The notes beneath the pieces are model-generated. The model saw only the letters and a list, made by a program, of their open reading frames with translations, made no database searches and was not told the origin of the DNA. Positions 1 to 7,034 of a stretch of 10,781 bases of DNA are shown piece by piece. Position 1 is the first letter of the stretch. Each line of letters opens with the position of its first letter. Source of the stretch: Bacilli bacterium (GTDB lineage Bacteria; Bacillota_I; Bacilli_A; Haloplasmatales; Haloplasmataceae). Where the stretch lies: contig JAAZCR010000199.1 in the NCBI GenBank assembly GCA_012513195.1, positions 1-10,781 of the forward strand. The letters are read 5' to 3'. The position numbers and the translations under genes are program-made.

Positions 1-456
1 ATGCATAATGCGAATTATTAAGCGTTCCCAGTCGAGGACGTTTGGTAACTCAGCTATATAACATGCAACCGAATAATAGATAATAGTTTGTATGAGGGCT
101 GATACTGTACCTTTTATACCATGTTTAGCTCCACTTCCAAGGATTACGAGTAAATATAACATAAAAGTATCAGATCTTAGTCCACCTCGTAAATAAACGA
201 CTAAAGTTATCAATAATAAATCAAAAAAACTCGTATATTTCACTATATTGACAAGTTTATTTGAATTATTATAACAAGCATAAGTTACTAATGAGTTATA
301 TAAACCCCCAACAACCATAACCGTAACAACATATATAACTAAATTTTCACGATAATCACTTAATGGAATCATAAGGGGTGCCATAAAGATAATTACCCAT
401 CTTATGAAGCTTATTTTTCGCTCAATCGAGCGAAACATATCGATACTATTAGGCAT
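1..456 (-). CDS. Partial membrane sensor-like protein (N-terminus only)
   Basis: An open frame of 152 codons runs from an ATG at 456 to the left edge without a stop, so the C-terminal part lies outside the window. An AAGGG ribosome binding site sits 7 bases upstream (464-468). Hydrophobic segments lie near residues 18-32, 39-60, 74-90, 97-110 and 117-135, with a sixth probably starting near 146. The stretch around residues 79-104 has Asp-Leu-Leu-Leu-Ile, then Tyr-Leu-Arg-Gly-Gly-Leu-Arg-Ser and Leu-Tyr-Leu-Leu. This resembles the multi-spanning input region seen in many bacterial histidine kinases and diguanylate cyclases. No catalytic domain is visible because it would lie off the edge. The reading frame is well supported; the sensor role is inference from the membrane pattern. 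It could instead be another polytopic membrane protein. Confidence 0.65.
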   Translation of the reverse strand, partial: MPNSIDMFRSIERKISFIRWVIIFMAPLMIPLSDYRENLVIYVVTVMVVGGLYNSLVTYACYNNSNKLVNIVKYTSFFDLLLITLVVYLRGGLRSDTFMLYLLVILGSGAKHGIKGTVSALIQTIIYYSVACYIAELPNVLDWERLIIRIMH

Positions 457-502
457 AGATTCACCCTTGTCTAAAAAAAATAAGCGGTAATTTATCATTT
501 TA

Positions 503-531
503 ACATTAGCATTATTACATCATTTTGTCAA
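503..531 (-). promoter_or_regulatory. Promoter for the left-edge membrane gene
   Basis: On the minus strand TTGACA (526-531) is separated by 17 bases from TAATGT (503-508), and a TGC immediately upstream of the -10 gives an extended -10. It lies about 45 bases upstream of the ATG at 456. This is a consensus -35 with a moderate -10. The rest of the 457-690 gap holds only the hsp20 terminator. Confidence 0.6.
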
Positions 532-624
532 TAATGACGATAATTAAGTATATACTACATTCTTACATTTTTTGACATTATCATAGTAGTCTATTCTTTA
601 TTGAAATTAACGGAAACACATGAT

Positions 625-670
625 AAATAAAAAAAGACAAAATTGGATAAAAAACCAATTTTGTCTTTTT
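625..670 (-). terminator. Intrinsic terminator of the small heat-shock gene
   Basis: A perfect 16-bp inverted repeat (631-646 with 655-670, core GACAAAATTGG) has an 8-base loop. On the minus strand it is followed by a T-rich tract (complement of 625-635). It begins 21 bases after the stop codon of the gene at 691-1116. Confidence 0.85.
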
Positions 671-690
671 GTGCAACCAACTCTGATGTA

Positions 691-1116
691 TTATTTTATT
701 TCTATGACGCGACCATGGGATATAATTTCTTTCTTAGGCACATGAATCTTCAAGATACCATTTTCCAACTTAGCACTAATCTTTTCATCATCAACATCTT
801 CAAGATAGAAACTACGACGCATTGAAGTCATCCGTCTTTCTCTACGAATATAGTTTTCTTTTTCTTCGTTAATGTTATCATCTTTATTCACAGAGATGAT
901 TAGTCTGTCATTCACATATTCAATCTTGATTTCATCTTTATTAACGCCAGGGAGTTCAGCTTCGATTAAATAAGCATCATCAGTTTCCTTTACATCTGTT
1001 CTAAAAGTTGGTGTATATGGCGCAAAAAATGGATCATTGAAGAATTCATCAAACATATCATAAATATCCCGTGGTCTTAACCAATTATTACCTCTGAATG
1101 GTTTAATAGAGAACAT
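691..1116 (-). CDS. hsp20: Small heat-shock protein, Hsp20/alpha-crystallin family
   Basis: This is an ATP-independent cytoplasmic holdase that binds unfolding proteins and passes them to DnaK/GroEL-type chaperones. At 141 residues it has the usual length for bacterial Hsp20. A short N-terminal arm (about 1-36) precedes the alpha-crystallin domain (about 37-128), which carries ELPGV at 54-58 and the diagnostic Ala-x-x-x-Asn-Gly-Ile-Leu at 115-122. The C-terminal tail has the Ile-x-Ile anchor (Ile138, Ile140) used in oligomer assembly. The start is fixed by AAGGAGGG (1125-1132) 8 bases upstream of the ATG. It is transcribed alone: promoter at 1212-1240, perfect CIRCE operator at 1168-1200, terminator at 625-670. 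Heat-shock control by HrcA is therefore expected from established CIRCE biology. Confidence 0.95.
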   Translation of the reverse strand: MFSIKPFRGNNWLRPRDIYDMFDEFFNDPFFAPYTPTFRTDVKETDDAYLIEAELPGVNKDEIKIEYVNDRLIISVNKDDNINEEKENYIRRERRMTSMRRSFYLEDVDDEKISAKLENGILKIHVPKKEIISHGRVIEIK

Positions 1117-1167
1117 ATATTAATCCCTCCTTAAATATTATATGATATTGTAAACTAAGATGTCGAA

Positions 1168-1200
1168 TTGTTAGCACTCACAATTAGTGAGTGCTAACAA
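1168..1200 (-). promoter_or_regulatory. CIRCE operator (HrcA binding site)
   Basis: TTAGCACTC (1171-1179), 9 bases, then GAGTGCTAA (1189-1197) is a perfect match to the CIRCE consensus. The symmetry extends to 14-bp arms (1168-1181 and 1187-1200) around a 5-base centre. It starts 11 bases downstream of the -10 of the hsp20 promoter, so it covers the start of the transcript, where the HrcA repressor would block initiation. HrcA itself is not in this window. Confidence 0.95.
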
Positions 1201-1211
1201 CTTCTACCTAT

Positions 1212-1240
1212 AATATATTACAACCACAGTGTTTTGTCAA
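1212..1240 (-). promoter_or_regulatory. SigA-type promoter of hsp20
   Basis: On the minus strand a perfect TTGACA (1235-1240), 17 bases, then TATATT (1212-1217). Transcription should start near 1205, directly before CIRCE. This arrangement is typical of class I (HrcA) heat-shock genes. Confidence 0.8.
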
Positions 1241-1279
1241 TAGTTTTACTGTAAATAATTTATTAAAACTCATATTTCA

Positions 1280-1309
1280 TGATATAATATTAATAATTTA
1301 AGAAAGGAG
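1280..1309 (+). promoter_or_regulatory. Extended -10 promoter and RBS of the aminopeptidase unit
   Basis: TGA-TATAAT (1280-1288) is a perfect extended -10. The -35 at 17-base spacing (TTATTA, 1260-1265) is weak. AAAGGAG (1303-1309) lies 7 bases before the ATG at 1317. The promoter diverges from the hsp20 promoter, with -10 boxes about 65 bases apart. CIRCE is more than 80 bases upstream and is unlikely to control this side. Confidence 0.65.
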
Positions 1310-1316
1310 AATACTT

Positions 1317-2549
1317 ATGGATAAGAACAAACTACAAAAATATGCAGAATTGTTAGTAAAAAAGGGAATAAATATCCAAAAAGGTCAAATTTTAGTATTG
1401 AGATCACCAATTGAATGTGCCGAATTCGCCCGTTTGGTACAATTAGAGGCTTATAAAGCTGGTGCAAGAGAAGTAGTTGTAAACTGGAGCGATGAGCAAA
1501 GCGCAAAACTCAAATTTTTATACGCTCACGATGAAGTATTCGATGAATATCCTGATTGGGCGAAAGAATTTTACAATGGTTATGCGAGAAAAGATGCGGC
1601 ATTCTTATCTATTTATGCAGAAGATCCTGAACTAATGAAAGATGTTGATCCATCAAGAATGATTCGTTCTCAAAAAGCTGCTAGTACAGCAATCAAAGAA
1701 TATCGTGATCGCTTAATGTCCAATCGCAATGTCTGGTGCATCGCCAGCATTCCAACTGTCGCATGGGCTAGAAAAGTTTTCAGCAATGCTAATAGTGATG
1801 AAGAAGCAGTTGAATTATTATGGGATGCAATCTTTAAAGCGATTAGAGTGGACCAAGATGATCCTGTATCTGCATGGGAAGAACATTTAACTAACTTAAA
1901 GAAACGAATGAAATTCTTAAATGACCATAACTTTAAATACTTACGAGTCAAAAATAGTTTAGGTACTGATTTAGAGATAGAATTACCAGAAGGTCACATA
2001 TGGTTAGGTGGTAGTGAATATACTCCTAATGGAATTGAATTTATCGCCAATATGCCTACAGAAGAAGTATTCACGCTACCTAAGAAAACTGGTGTTAATG
2101 GTATCGTTTATGCGTCTAAACCTTTAAACTTCAATGGTAAGTTAATTGATGAATTCTACTTAAAATTTGAAAATGGTAAGATTGTCGACTTTGACGCCAA
2201 AGTTGGTTTGGACACATTAAAAGAGCTTATTAACACTGATGAAGGTTCTCATTACTTAGGCGAAGTAGCCTTAGTATCATATAATTCTCCTATTTCGCTA
2301 TCAGGCATCTTATTCTATAACACTCTATTTGATGAAAATGCTTCTTGTCATCTCGCCATTGGTAGAGCATATCCTTCTTGTATAAAGAATGGAGAAAACA
2401 TGAGTGATGAAGAACTTGAACAACATGGCGTAAATAACTCTATTGTTCATGAAGATTTCATGTTTGGTACACCCGATTTAGAAATCATCGGTGTTACTAG
2501 AGATGGTAAAGAAGTTAAGGTTTTTGAAAAGGGAAATTTTGTTGAATAA
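1317..2549 (+). CDS. ampS: M29-family metallo-aminopeptidase (AmpS/AmpT/PepS type)
   Basis: A cytoplasmic leucyl-type aminopeptidase that removes N-terminal residues from peptides using a two-metal centre. The 410-residue length and motif order match the M29 (thermophilic aminopeptidase) family. The expected metal ligands are all visible: Glu250 in NMPTEEVF, Glu316 in LGEVAL, His345 in CHLAIGRAY, and His378 and Asp380 in VHEDFMFG. No signal peptide or membrane segment is seen. The first half (1-200) is the family's alpha/beta region, and the catalytic residues lie in the second half, as usual. The start has an AAAGGAG site 7 bases upstream. The next gene begins 15 bases after the stop on the same strand, so the two are probably co-transcribed. 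Peptide turnover is the likely role; the natural substrate cannot be read from sequence. Confidence 0.93.
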   Translation: MDKNKLQKYAELLVKKGINIQKGQILVLRSPIECAEFARLVQLEAYKAGAREVVVNWSDEQSAKLKFLYAHDEVFDEYPDWAKEFYNGYARKDAAFLSIYAEDPELMKDVDPSRMIRSQKAASTAIKEYRDRLMSNRNVWCIASIPTVAWARKVFSNANSDEEAVELLWDAIFKAIRVDQDDPVSAWEEHLTNLKKRMKFLNDHNFKYLRVKNSLGTDLEIELPEGHIWLGGSEYTPNGIEFIANMPTEEVFTLPKKTGVNGIVYASKPLNFNGKLIDEFYLKFENGKIVDFDAKVGLDTLKELINTDEGSHYLGEVALVSYNSPISLSGILFYNTLFDENASCHLAIGRAYPSCIKNGENMSDEELEQHGVNNSIVHEDFMFGTPDLEIIGVTRDGKEVKVFEKGNFVE

Positions 2550-2564
2550 GAGAGGGATAGTTTA

Positions 2565-3227
2565 GTGAAGTATGTGATTAGTGGGATGAATCTCCCCTAT
2601 GTCGAGATTACTTTAAATAAGGGGGAAACAATCCATACCGAACGTGGGGCTATGAGTTGGATGAGCGAAACTGTCGAGATGCAGACGAATGCGGGAGGAA
2701 GTATAGGTAAGGCTCTATCACGAGCACTTAGCGGTGAATCCATCTTTCAGAATACCTATAGAGCCACTAAAGATGGTGATATTATTGGTATTGCGTCTTC
2801 ATTTCCGGGGCAAATTCTCGCTTTTGATGTAACAGAACGCCCTATCATCGCCCAAAAGCGTGCCTTTTTAGCCCGCGAAGATAGTGTCAAGATGGATATC
2901 TATTTTAACAAACGTATAGGAGCAGGTTTCTTTGGTGGCGAGGGTTTCATCATGCAGAAATTTAGTGGTAAAGGCATTGTGTTCTTAGAAGTTGATGGTT
3001 CGCTTATTGAGAAGGAATTAGGTGAAGGAGAATCACTTATTTTAAATACCGGTTATTTAGTTGCGATGACCGAAGGAGTCACTATGGATATCGTAACGAT
3101 TAAAGGTGTAGGTAATGTTCTATTTGGTGGCGAAGGTTTATTTAACACTAAAGTAACTGGTCCCGGTAAAATCTGGATTCAATCCTGTCCTGTATACAAT
3201 CTATTATCAATGTTTAGCGCGAAATAA
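2565..3227 (+). CDS. TIGR00266/AIM24-family beta-sandwich protein
   Basis: The 220-residue product has the hallmarks of the TIGR00266 (AIM24) family: GAMSWMSE at 28-35, a Gly-rich FFGGEGFIMQKFSGKG at 122-137, and near the C-terminus VLFGGEGLFNTKV followed by GPGKIWIQS (185-207). The two Phe-Gly-Gly-Glu-Gly stretches show internal duplication, as expected for its stacked beta-sandwich fold. Bacterial members have no settled biochemical role; the yeast relative Aim24 is a mitochondrial inner-membrane organisation factor. No signal peptide or transmembrane helix is seen. Translation starts at a GTG with GAGGG at 2552-2556, 8 bases upstream. It sits 15 bases behind the aminopeptidase gene and is followed by a terminator, so it is the last gene of a two-gene unit. 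Confidence 0.88.
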   Translation: MKYVISGMNLPYVEITLNKGETIHTERGAMSWMSETVEMQTNAGGSIGKALSRALSGESIFQNTYRATKDGDIIGIASSFPGQILAFDVTERPIIAQKRAFLAREDSVKMDIYFNKRIGAGFFGGEGFIMQKFSGKGIVFLEVDGSLIEKELGEGESLILNTGYLVAMTEGVTMDIVTIKGVGNVLFGGEGLFNTKVTGPGKIWIQSCPVYNLLSMFSAK

Positions 3228-3233
3228 TAAGTT

Positions 3234-3280
3234 AAAGGCACTTAATTAGTTTAATACACTATTTAAGTGCCTTTATATTT
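3234..3280 (+). terminator. Terminator of the aminopeptidase/AIM24 unit
   Basis: AAAGGCACTTAA (3234-3245) pairs perfectly with TTAAGTGCCTTT (3263-3274) across a 17-base loop, followed by a T-rich tail. It begins 7 bases after the stop codon. The long loop and mixed tail make it moderate in strength. Confidence 0.75.
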
Positions 3281-3599
3281 ATATAGACTATTCATTATTT
3301 ATTATACAGGTAAGATTGTCAATTAATAAGTAAATATGATTTCATTTCAAGGATTAGTGAGAAAACTTGGTAGAGATTATTAGTTTTTTATCTATTTTCA
3401 TAATCTTAAATGCTGCCCTAGTTTATTGTAATTCTTAAAACATAGGGACAATTCTAGTTGGTATAGATGAAATACAATATTAAATAAAGAAAAGTTACTG
3501 TGAGGTGATCTAATAAGTTCATGTAAGTCTCAGGTATACTTTGTGTTATGATTAGAAAAAAATTGATTAAAAACTATTTAACATGAATAATTCTTTAAT
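3281..3599. other. Gene-free convergent intergenic stretch
   Basis: Between two facing terminators lie about 320 bases with no supported gene. The only ATG frame with a protein-like start (3336-3383, 15 codons) has no ribosome binding site. A weak imperfect hairpin (CCCTAGTTT near 3416, AAACATAGGG near 3438) has no T-run. The composition is A+T-rich and no tRNA, repeat or promoter stands out. Confidence 0.5.
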
Positions 3600-3646
3600 A
3601 TTAATAATAAAAATAAATGGTTGTATTCGTTATTAAAACAACCATT
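3600..3646 (-). terminator. Terminator of the LTA-synthase-like gene
   Basis: On the minus strand AATGGTTGT (3638-3646) pairs with ACAACCATT (3616-3624) across a 13-base loop, followed by TTATTTTTATTATTAA. It lies 8 bases beyond the stop codon at 3654-3656. Confidence 0.75.
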
Positions 3647-3653
3647 CATATGC

Positions 3654-5660
3654 TTATTTTGATTTCTTATCTAACAATTTAAAATAATCATTACGTAACA
3701 ATTTAATTGATATATCATAATACGCAAAGATTTCAAGATTTCTTTGTTGAATATAATCATCGCTACCTGAACCAAAGATTTTTACTCCGTCTTTGACGTA
3801 ATTATCGCCATCATACCAAGAGTAATCTTTATAAAATACCACTGGTTTATCGTTAAAAGGATCAAAGATATCTTTGCCAAAGTAATATCGATAATCAGTA
3901 TCTAGGTCAAATAGATTAGCGACTGTCGGTAAGATATCAAAGGATGACGCAAGTTTATCAATTTTTATGGGGTCTAAATCTTTTGACCAAATAAATAATG
4001 GCATATGATTTTTTTGATACTCTTCATAAAGCCCAATGTAGTTTTCAAATACATTCTCGGTGATTGTATATGGGTAATGATCTCCAGTAAAAATAATTAC
4101 CGTATTTTCTAACAAACCCTTTTCTTCTAAAGCATTGAATAATTCGCCAATGAAGAAATCTACTTCAATTTGCGATGCGATAAAATATTTAATCTCTTCA
4201 GGTAAATCATCACCGAGTATCGCTTCAACTTTTGATATGTGTTTGGCGCTAGCTTCATTTCGTTCATCATAGGGACTATGGCCACTTAATGTGGTCACAA
4301 AGCTAAAGAATTTCGTATCCGTCGGCAACATTATTTCTTTGGCATACTCAAAAAAGACGGAATCATAACGTTTTAGTTCATCTGGAAGACTTAATTCTTT
4401 TTGACCATAATAGTATTCATAACCTAAGCCTTGAAATAAGATATGACGGTTATAGAATTCCTTACGGTTACTATGAAAGGCTTGTGTTAAATAACCTTGG
4501 TCTTTAAAGATGTTGGCCATGGAGTATGAGAAAGTATTCTTACTAAAGAAATAACATGTTGGTCCATCAGTGATGGAAGGAATAATACTAGTGTTAAAGA
4601 TGAGTTCACTATCACTGGTGGTACGAGGATAAACTGGGACGTAGAAGTTAGTGAAATCTATCCCTTCATCTCTTAATCTAATCAGATTAGGTGTTAGTTC
4701 TTCATGCAAGGCGATCCGATCAAAACTTTCAGCCATCACAAAGACTAAATTTTTGTCTTTAAACAAACCAGTAAATTCATTGTTATAATGGTTACGAGGA
4801 TTATTGTTATAGAAAGTTTCAATATCCCGTAATTCTTTCTTATTTGGACCTTTGGGAATAATGGAATCGAAGAAATCTCTGATACTATAATGAATCGCCC
4901 CAAAGCGAGAGACAAATTTAGTATTACTATAACGACTATAGTACAAATAATGATCGGATTTATAAGTGTAATTAGTTTTTGTTGGATACTCCGCATTTAT
5001 GTTCACTAACACGAATATATATATAGGTATCAAGAGCAAGGAAATTGTCTTTTTTGTTAGTTTAATTTGGTTTTCTCTTTTATTTAGTTGAACTAAAATT
5101 ATCGTTAAAATCGCGAGTAAAACGAGGATGATATGTAAGAATTCAATTCTTACTGCCCCTTCAATAAACTCTAAACCAGCACCTAAAGATACAACTTCTC
5201 GATAACTAAAGAAGTCATGGAAAGTATAATAGTAAATATCTTGAACGATCAAGTAAATAGTGAAGTATATACTAAAGACTATTAAAAAGATTCTTTTGGC
5301 TTTTGTCCTTAATAAAAGTGCAATTAATCCAATCACACTGAGCATGAGGAGTAAAGAAAATAAGGTGGTGGGAGTAAATTGAAGTTGATTATCAATCATG
5401 AAGATAATTTCTGCATAAAAAACTGAAAATAACAAGATTATAATATCCATATATTTATAAATTATTGACCGTAAAGAATACTTTGGTACAATAATCAAAA
5501 TTATACTAAATAAACTTATGCCAGAAAGTATAATGTTCATGATTGTAGTTGATGTTTTTGTAGGGTCAAGAAAAAAGCATAGTTTTAACACATATAGAAT
5601 AACGATTATACTCTGTGTGATTAATAATAATTTTAGTTTGTGTTGGAGGATGCCTTTCAC
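3654..5660 (-). CDS. LTA-synthase-like membrane phosphoglycerol transferase (sulfatase fold)
   Basis: A membrane-anchored enzyme with an extracellular sulfatase-fold domain, likely moving glycerol phosphate from phosphatidylglycerol onto a surface polymer. Numbered from the GTG start (668 residues), hydrophobic segments lie near 10-31, 38-59, 71-89, 98-117, 123-145, 172-192 and 205-223; the catalytic domain spans about 300-610. Residues equivalent to the LtaS metal site and nucleophile are visible: Glu311 in MAESFD, Thr348 in RTTSDSE, and Asp527-His528 in TGDH. Substrate-side residues Arg405 (in FYNR) and His461 (in SGHSPY) are also present. The Trp of the LtaS WNR motif is Tyr403 here. Seven hydrophobic segments exceed the five of S. 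aureus LtaS. I chose GTG at 5660 because GAGGTGAT (5665-5672) is ideally spaced to it; an ATG at 5687 adds nine residues but has no ribosome binding site. Whether it is a true LTA synthase or another phosphoglycerol transferase or sulfatase is unresolved. Confidence 0.85.
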   Translation of the reverse strand: MKGILQHKLKLLLITQSIIVILYVLKLCFFLDPTKTSTTIMNIILSGISLFSIILIIVPKYSLRSIIYKYMDIIILLFSVFYAEIIFMIDNQLQFTPTTLFSLLLMLSVIGLIALLLRTKAKRIFLIVFSIYFTIYLIVQDIYYYTFHDFFSYREVVSLGAGLEFIEGAVRIEFLHIILVLLAILTIILVQLNKRENQIKLTKKTISLLLIPIYIFVLVNINAEYPTKTNYTYKSDHYLYYSRYSNTKFVSRFGAIHYSIRDFFDSIIPKGPNKKELRDIETFYNNNPRNHYNNEFTGLFKDKNLVFVMAESFDRIALHEELTPNLIRLRDEGIDFTNFYVPVYPRTTSDSELIFNTSIIPSITDGPTCYFFSKNTFSYSMANIFKDQGYLTQAFHSNRKEFYNRHILFQGLGYEYYYGQKELSLPDELKRYDSVFFEYAKEIMLPTDTKFFSFVTTLSGHSPYDERNEASAKHISKVEAILGDDLPEEIKYFIASQIEVDFFIGELFNALEEKGLLENTVIIFTGDHYPYTITENVFENYIGLYEEYQKNHMPLFIWSKDLDPIKIDKLASSFDILPTVANLFDLDTDYRYYFGKDIFDPFNDKPVVFYKDYSWYDGDNYVKDGVKIFGSGSDDYIQQRNLEIFAYYDISIKLLRNDYFKLLDKKSK

Positions 5661-5664
5661 ATAT

Positions 5665-5672
5665 ATCACCTC
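5665..5672 (-). promoter_or_regulatory. RBS that selects the GTG start of the LTA-synthase-like gene
   Basis: GAGGTGAT on the minus strand matches the anti-Shine-Dalgarno sequence over 8 bases. Its GAGG core is 8 bases from the GTG at 5658-5660. It lies inside the reading frame that would start at the ATG at 5687, which argues against that ATG. Confidence 0.75.
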
Positions 5673-5692
5673 AATCACCCATAACATCTATC

Positions 5693-5721
5693 ATCTTACA
5701 ATATCTTTGTGAATAATTCAA
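5693..5721 (-). promoter_or_regulatory. Possible promoter of the LTA-synthase-like gene
   Basis: On the minus strand TTGAAT (5716-5721), 17 bases, then TAAGAT (5693-5698), giving a leader of roughly 25 bases before the GTG. A second candidate, TTGAAA (5744-5749) with TATTTA (5722-5727) at 16 bases, is about as good. The choice between them is open. Confidence 0.4.
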
Positions 5722-5786
5722 TAAATAGGTAAAAAAACAGTTGTTTCAAACATTAAAAAATATAATATATTATATAAAATAAAGTG

Positions 5787-5814
5787 TTGATTATTTCTAC
5801 AAATATGTTATAAT
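5787..5814 (+). promoter_or_regulatory. Promoter of the pgpA-like gene
   Basis: TTGATT (5787-5792), 16 bases, then TATAAT (5809-5814), preceded by TGT for an extended -10. Start of transcription is expected near 5821. It leaves a leader of about 50 bases carrying GAGGTG (5858-5863) 6 bases before the ATG. It diverges from the LTA-synthase-like gene. Confidence 0.75.
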
Positions 5815-5869
5815 AATTATCCCTTCTCTAGAAAGAATTGAGAGTTTGAGAATGTGTGAGGTGTAGTAA

Positions 5870-6358
5870 ATGAAATTCAATTATGAGGAATTAAGAGTAA
5901 AAGCGGTTGAACTATTAGAGGAACGGGGTGTCACGATAAAAGATATCGCCGAAATAACCTACGAGTTACAGCGCAACTACTTTGAAGAACTAACTTTAGA
6001 AGAATGTATTAATAGTGTTAATCTAGTATTGAACAAACGTGAAGTTATCAATACGATACTAACTGGTATCGAACTAGATAAAATGGCTGAAAAAGGCTAT
6101 ATTGAAGAACCTCTCCGCTCCATTCTCATGTCCGATTACTCTTTATATGGCATCGATGAAGTCTTAGCTTATTCCATCGTTAACATCTATGGTTCAATTG
6201 GCTTAACGAATTTCGGATATGTTGATAAGATGAAAATCGGTAAAATTAGCGAAATTGATCGCTTAGGAAAAGAAAATGGCAAGTGTAATACTTTTTTGGA
6301 TGATATAGTTGGCGCAATTGCCTCAGCAGCAGCCAGCCGACTTGCTCATTCCCGTTAA
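5870..6358 (+). CDS. pgpA: Soluble phosphatidylglycerophosphatase A family protein (YutG-like)
   Basis: PgpA-type enzymes dephosphorylate phosphatidylglycerophosphate to phosphatidylglycerol, the last step of that lipid's synthesis. The 162-residue product matches the short, soluble Gram-positive branch (B. subtilis YutG) and lacks the transmembrane segments of E. coli PgpA. Recognisable family stretches are LLEERGVTIKDIAEI (15-29), LTLEEC (41-46), LNKREV (54-59), YGIDEVLAYSIVNIYGSIG (93-111) and FLDDIVGAIASAAASRLAH (142-160). Asp96, Glu97, Asp144 and Asp145 are candidate metal or catalytic acids. The start has GAGGTG 6 bases upstream. It is a single-gene transcript, divergent from an enzyme that would consume phosphatidylglycerol. 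Family membership is firm; lipid phosphatase activity of the YutG branch is less certain, since B. subtilis has another PGP phosphatase, PgpP. Confidence 0.85.
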   Translation: MKFNYEELRVKAVELLEERGVTIKDIAEITYELQRNYFEELTLEECINSVNLVLNKREVINTILTGIELDKMAEKGYIEEPLRSILMSDYSLYGIDEVLAYSIVNIYGSIGLTNFGYVDKMKIGKISEIDRLGKENGKCNTFLDDIVGAIASAAASRLAHSR

Positions 6359-6367
6359 TATAGTAAT

Positions 6368-6403
6368 AAAGGTAACCAATCAAAGCATTGGTTACCTTTT
6401 TTT
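6368..6403. terminator. Shared terminator between convergent pgpA-like and rhomboid genes
   Basis: A perfect inverted repeat AAAGGTAACCAAT (6368-6380) with its complement at 6387-6399 has a 6-base loop. On the plus strand it ends in seven Ts (6397-6403), a strong terminator for the pgpA-like gene. The last two Ts lie inside the rhomboid stop codon (6402-6404). On the minus strand the same stem follows the rhomboid stop directly but its tail (ATTACTATA) is poorer, so it may work less well in that direction. Confidence 0.85.
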
Positions 6404-7025
6404 AATAGCGATAATAAAAATCGCGGTTACGGACATTTAAGACTAACGCTCCAAATATTAATCCACCTAATAATCCACCTAGGTGACCTGGTATACTTAT
6501 ATTAGGTCCAAAGAAGGTTAGTATTAAGTTAATAATTAATAATTTCTTAATATAGTCTTGATCACTATAAGTTAACATATGGGTTTTATATACAATAATA
6601 ATCAAGAAAGTCCCCATTACACCAAAGATTGAACCAGACGCTCCTATAGTAATAGCATTTCCACCTATTAAGGTGACGACAATACTTGATATAATACCAG
6701 AACCTATATAAACGATTAAAAAGCGCCAAGATCCAATGAGTTTTTCTAATCCCGCACTAATAATGATTACACCAAATAAAATATTGGAAAGGAAATGAAA
6801 TACTGAACCATGGAGAAATGTTGCGGTAATTAAGCGATAATATTGATGGTCTTCCGATACAAGAGGTGGATAAAGAGCACCTAGTTCAATTAACGTACTG
6901 GAATTGAAACCACCTTTGATGATTGTCAATAGAAACATAATAGTGTTGATTAGCACGATTAGCGTTGTTACGGGACAGCGACGAATGAATCTACGCCAAT
7001 CACCATAGTGAAAAAAGATTGACAT
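6402..7025 (-). CDS. Rhomboid-family intramembrane serine protease
   Basis: Rhomboids are polytopic membrane proteases that cut substrates within or near the bilayer using a Ser-His dyad. Numbered from the second Met (207 residues), the catalytic Ser130 is in GASGS (128-132) and His181 is in GHLGG (180-184). The TM2 motif with His77 and Asn81 (HGSVFHFLSN, 72-81) supplies oxyanion-side residues. Hydrophobic segments fit a six-helix core with no added domains, so this is the minimal bacterial form. Two adjacent ATGs exist (7026-7028 and 7023-7025). GGAGG at 7032-7036 is only 3 bases from the first and 6 from the second, so the second is preferred, a one-residue difference. Its substrate is unknown. 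The gene follows the DUF1667 gene on the same strand by about 80 bases, with its own promoter signals between them. Confidence 0.93.
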   Translation of the reverse strand: MSIFFHYGDWRRFIRRCPVTTLIVLINTIMFLLTIIKGGFNSSTLIELGALYPPLVSEDHQYYRLITATFLHGSVFHFLSNILFGVIIISAGLEKLIGSWRFLIVYIGSGIISSIVVTLIGGNAITIGASGSIFGVMGTFLIIIVYKTHMLTYSDQDYIKKLLIINLILTFFGPNISIPGHLGGLLGGLIFGALVLNVRNRDFYYRY

Positions 7026-7034
7026 CATGTACCT

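Noticed and set aside
572..600. TTGACA on the plus strand as a promoter
   Set aside because: No acceptable -10 lies at 16-18 bases, and no plus-strand gene follows before the hsp20 terminator.
3336..3383. Short ATG frame beginning Met-Ile-Ser-Phe-Gln-Gly-Leu-Val-Arg-Lys
   Set aside because: It is only 15 codons, has no ribosome binding site, and I recognised no continuation in other frames.
5661..5687. Upstream ATG start at 5687 for the LTA-synthase-like gene
   Set aside because: It has no ribosome binding site, and a near-perfect one lies inside the added codons with ideal spacing to GTG 5660.
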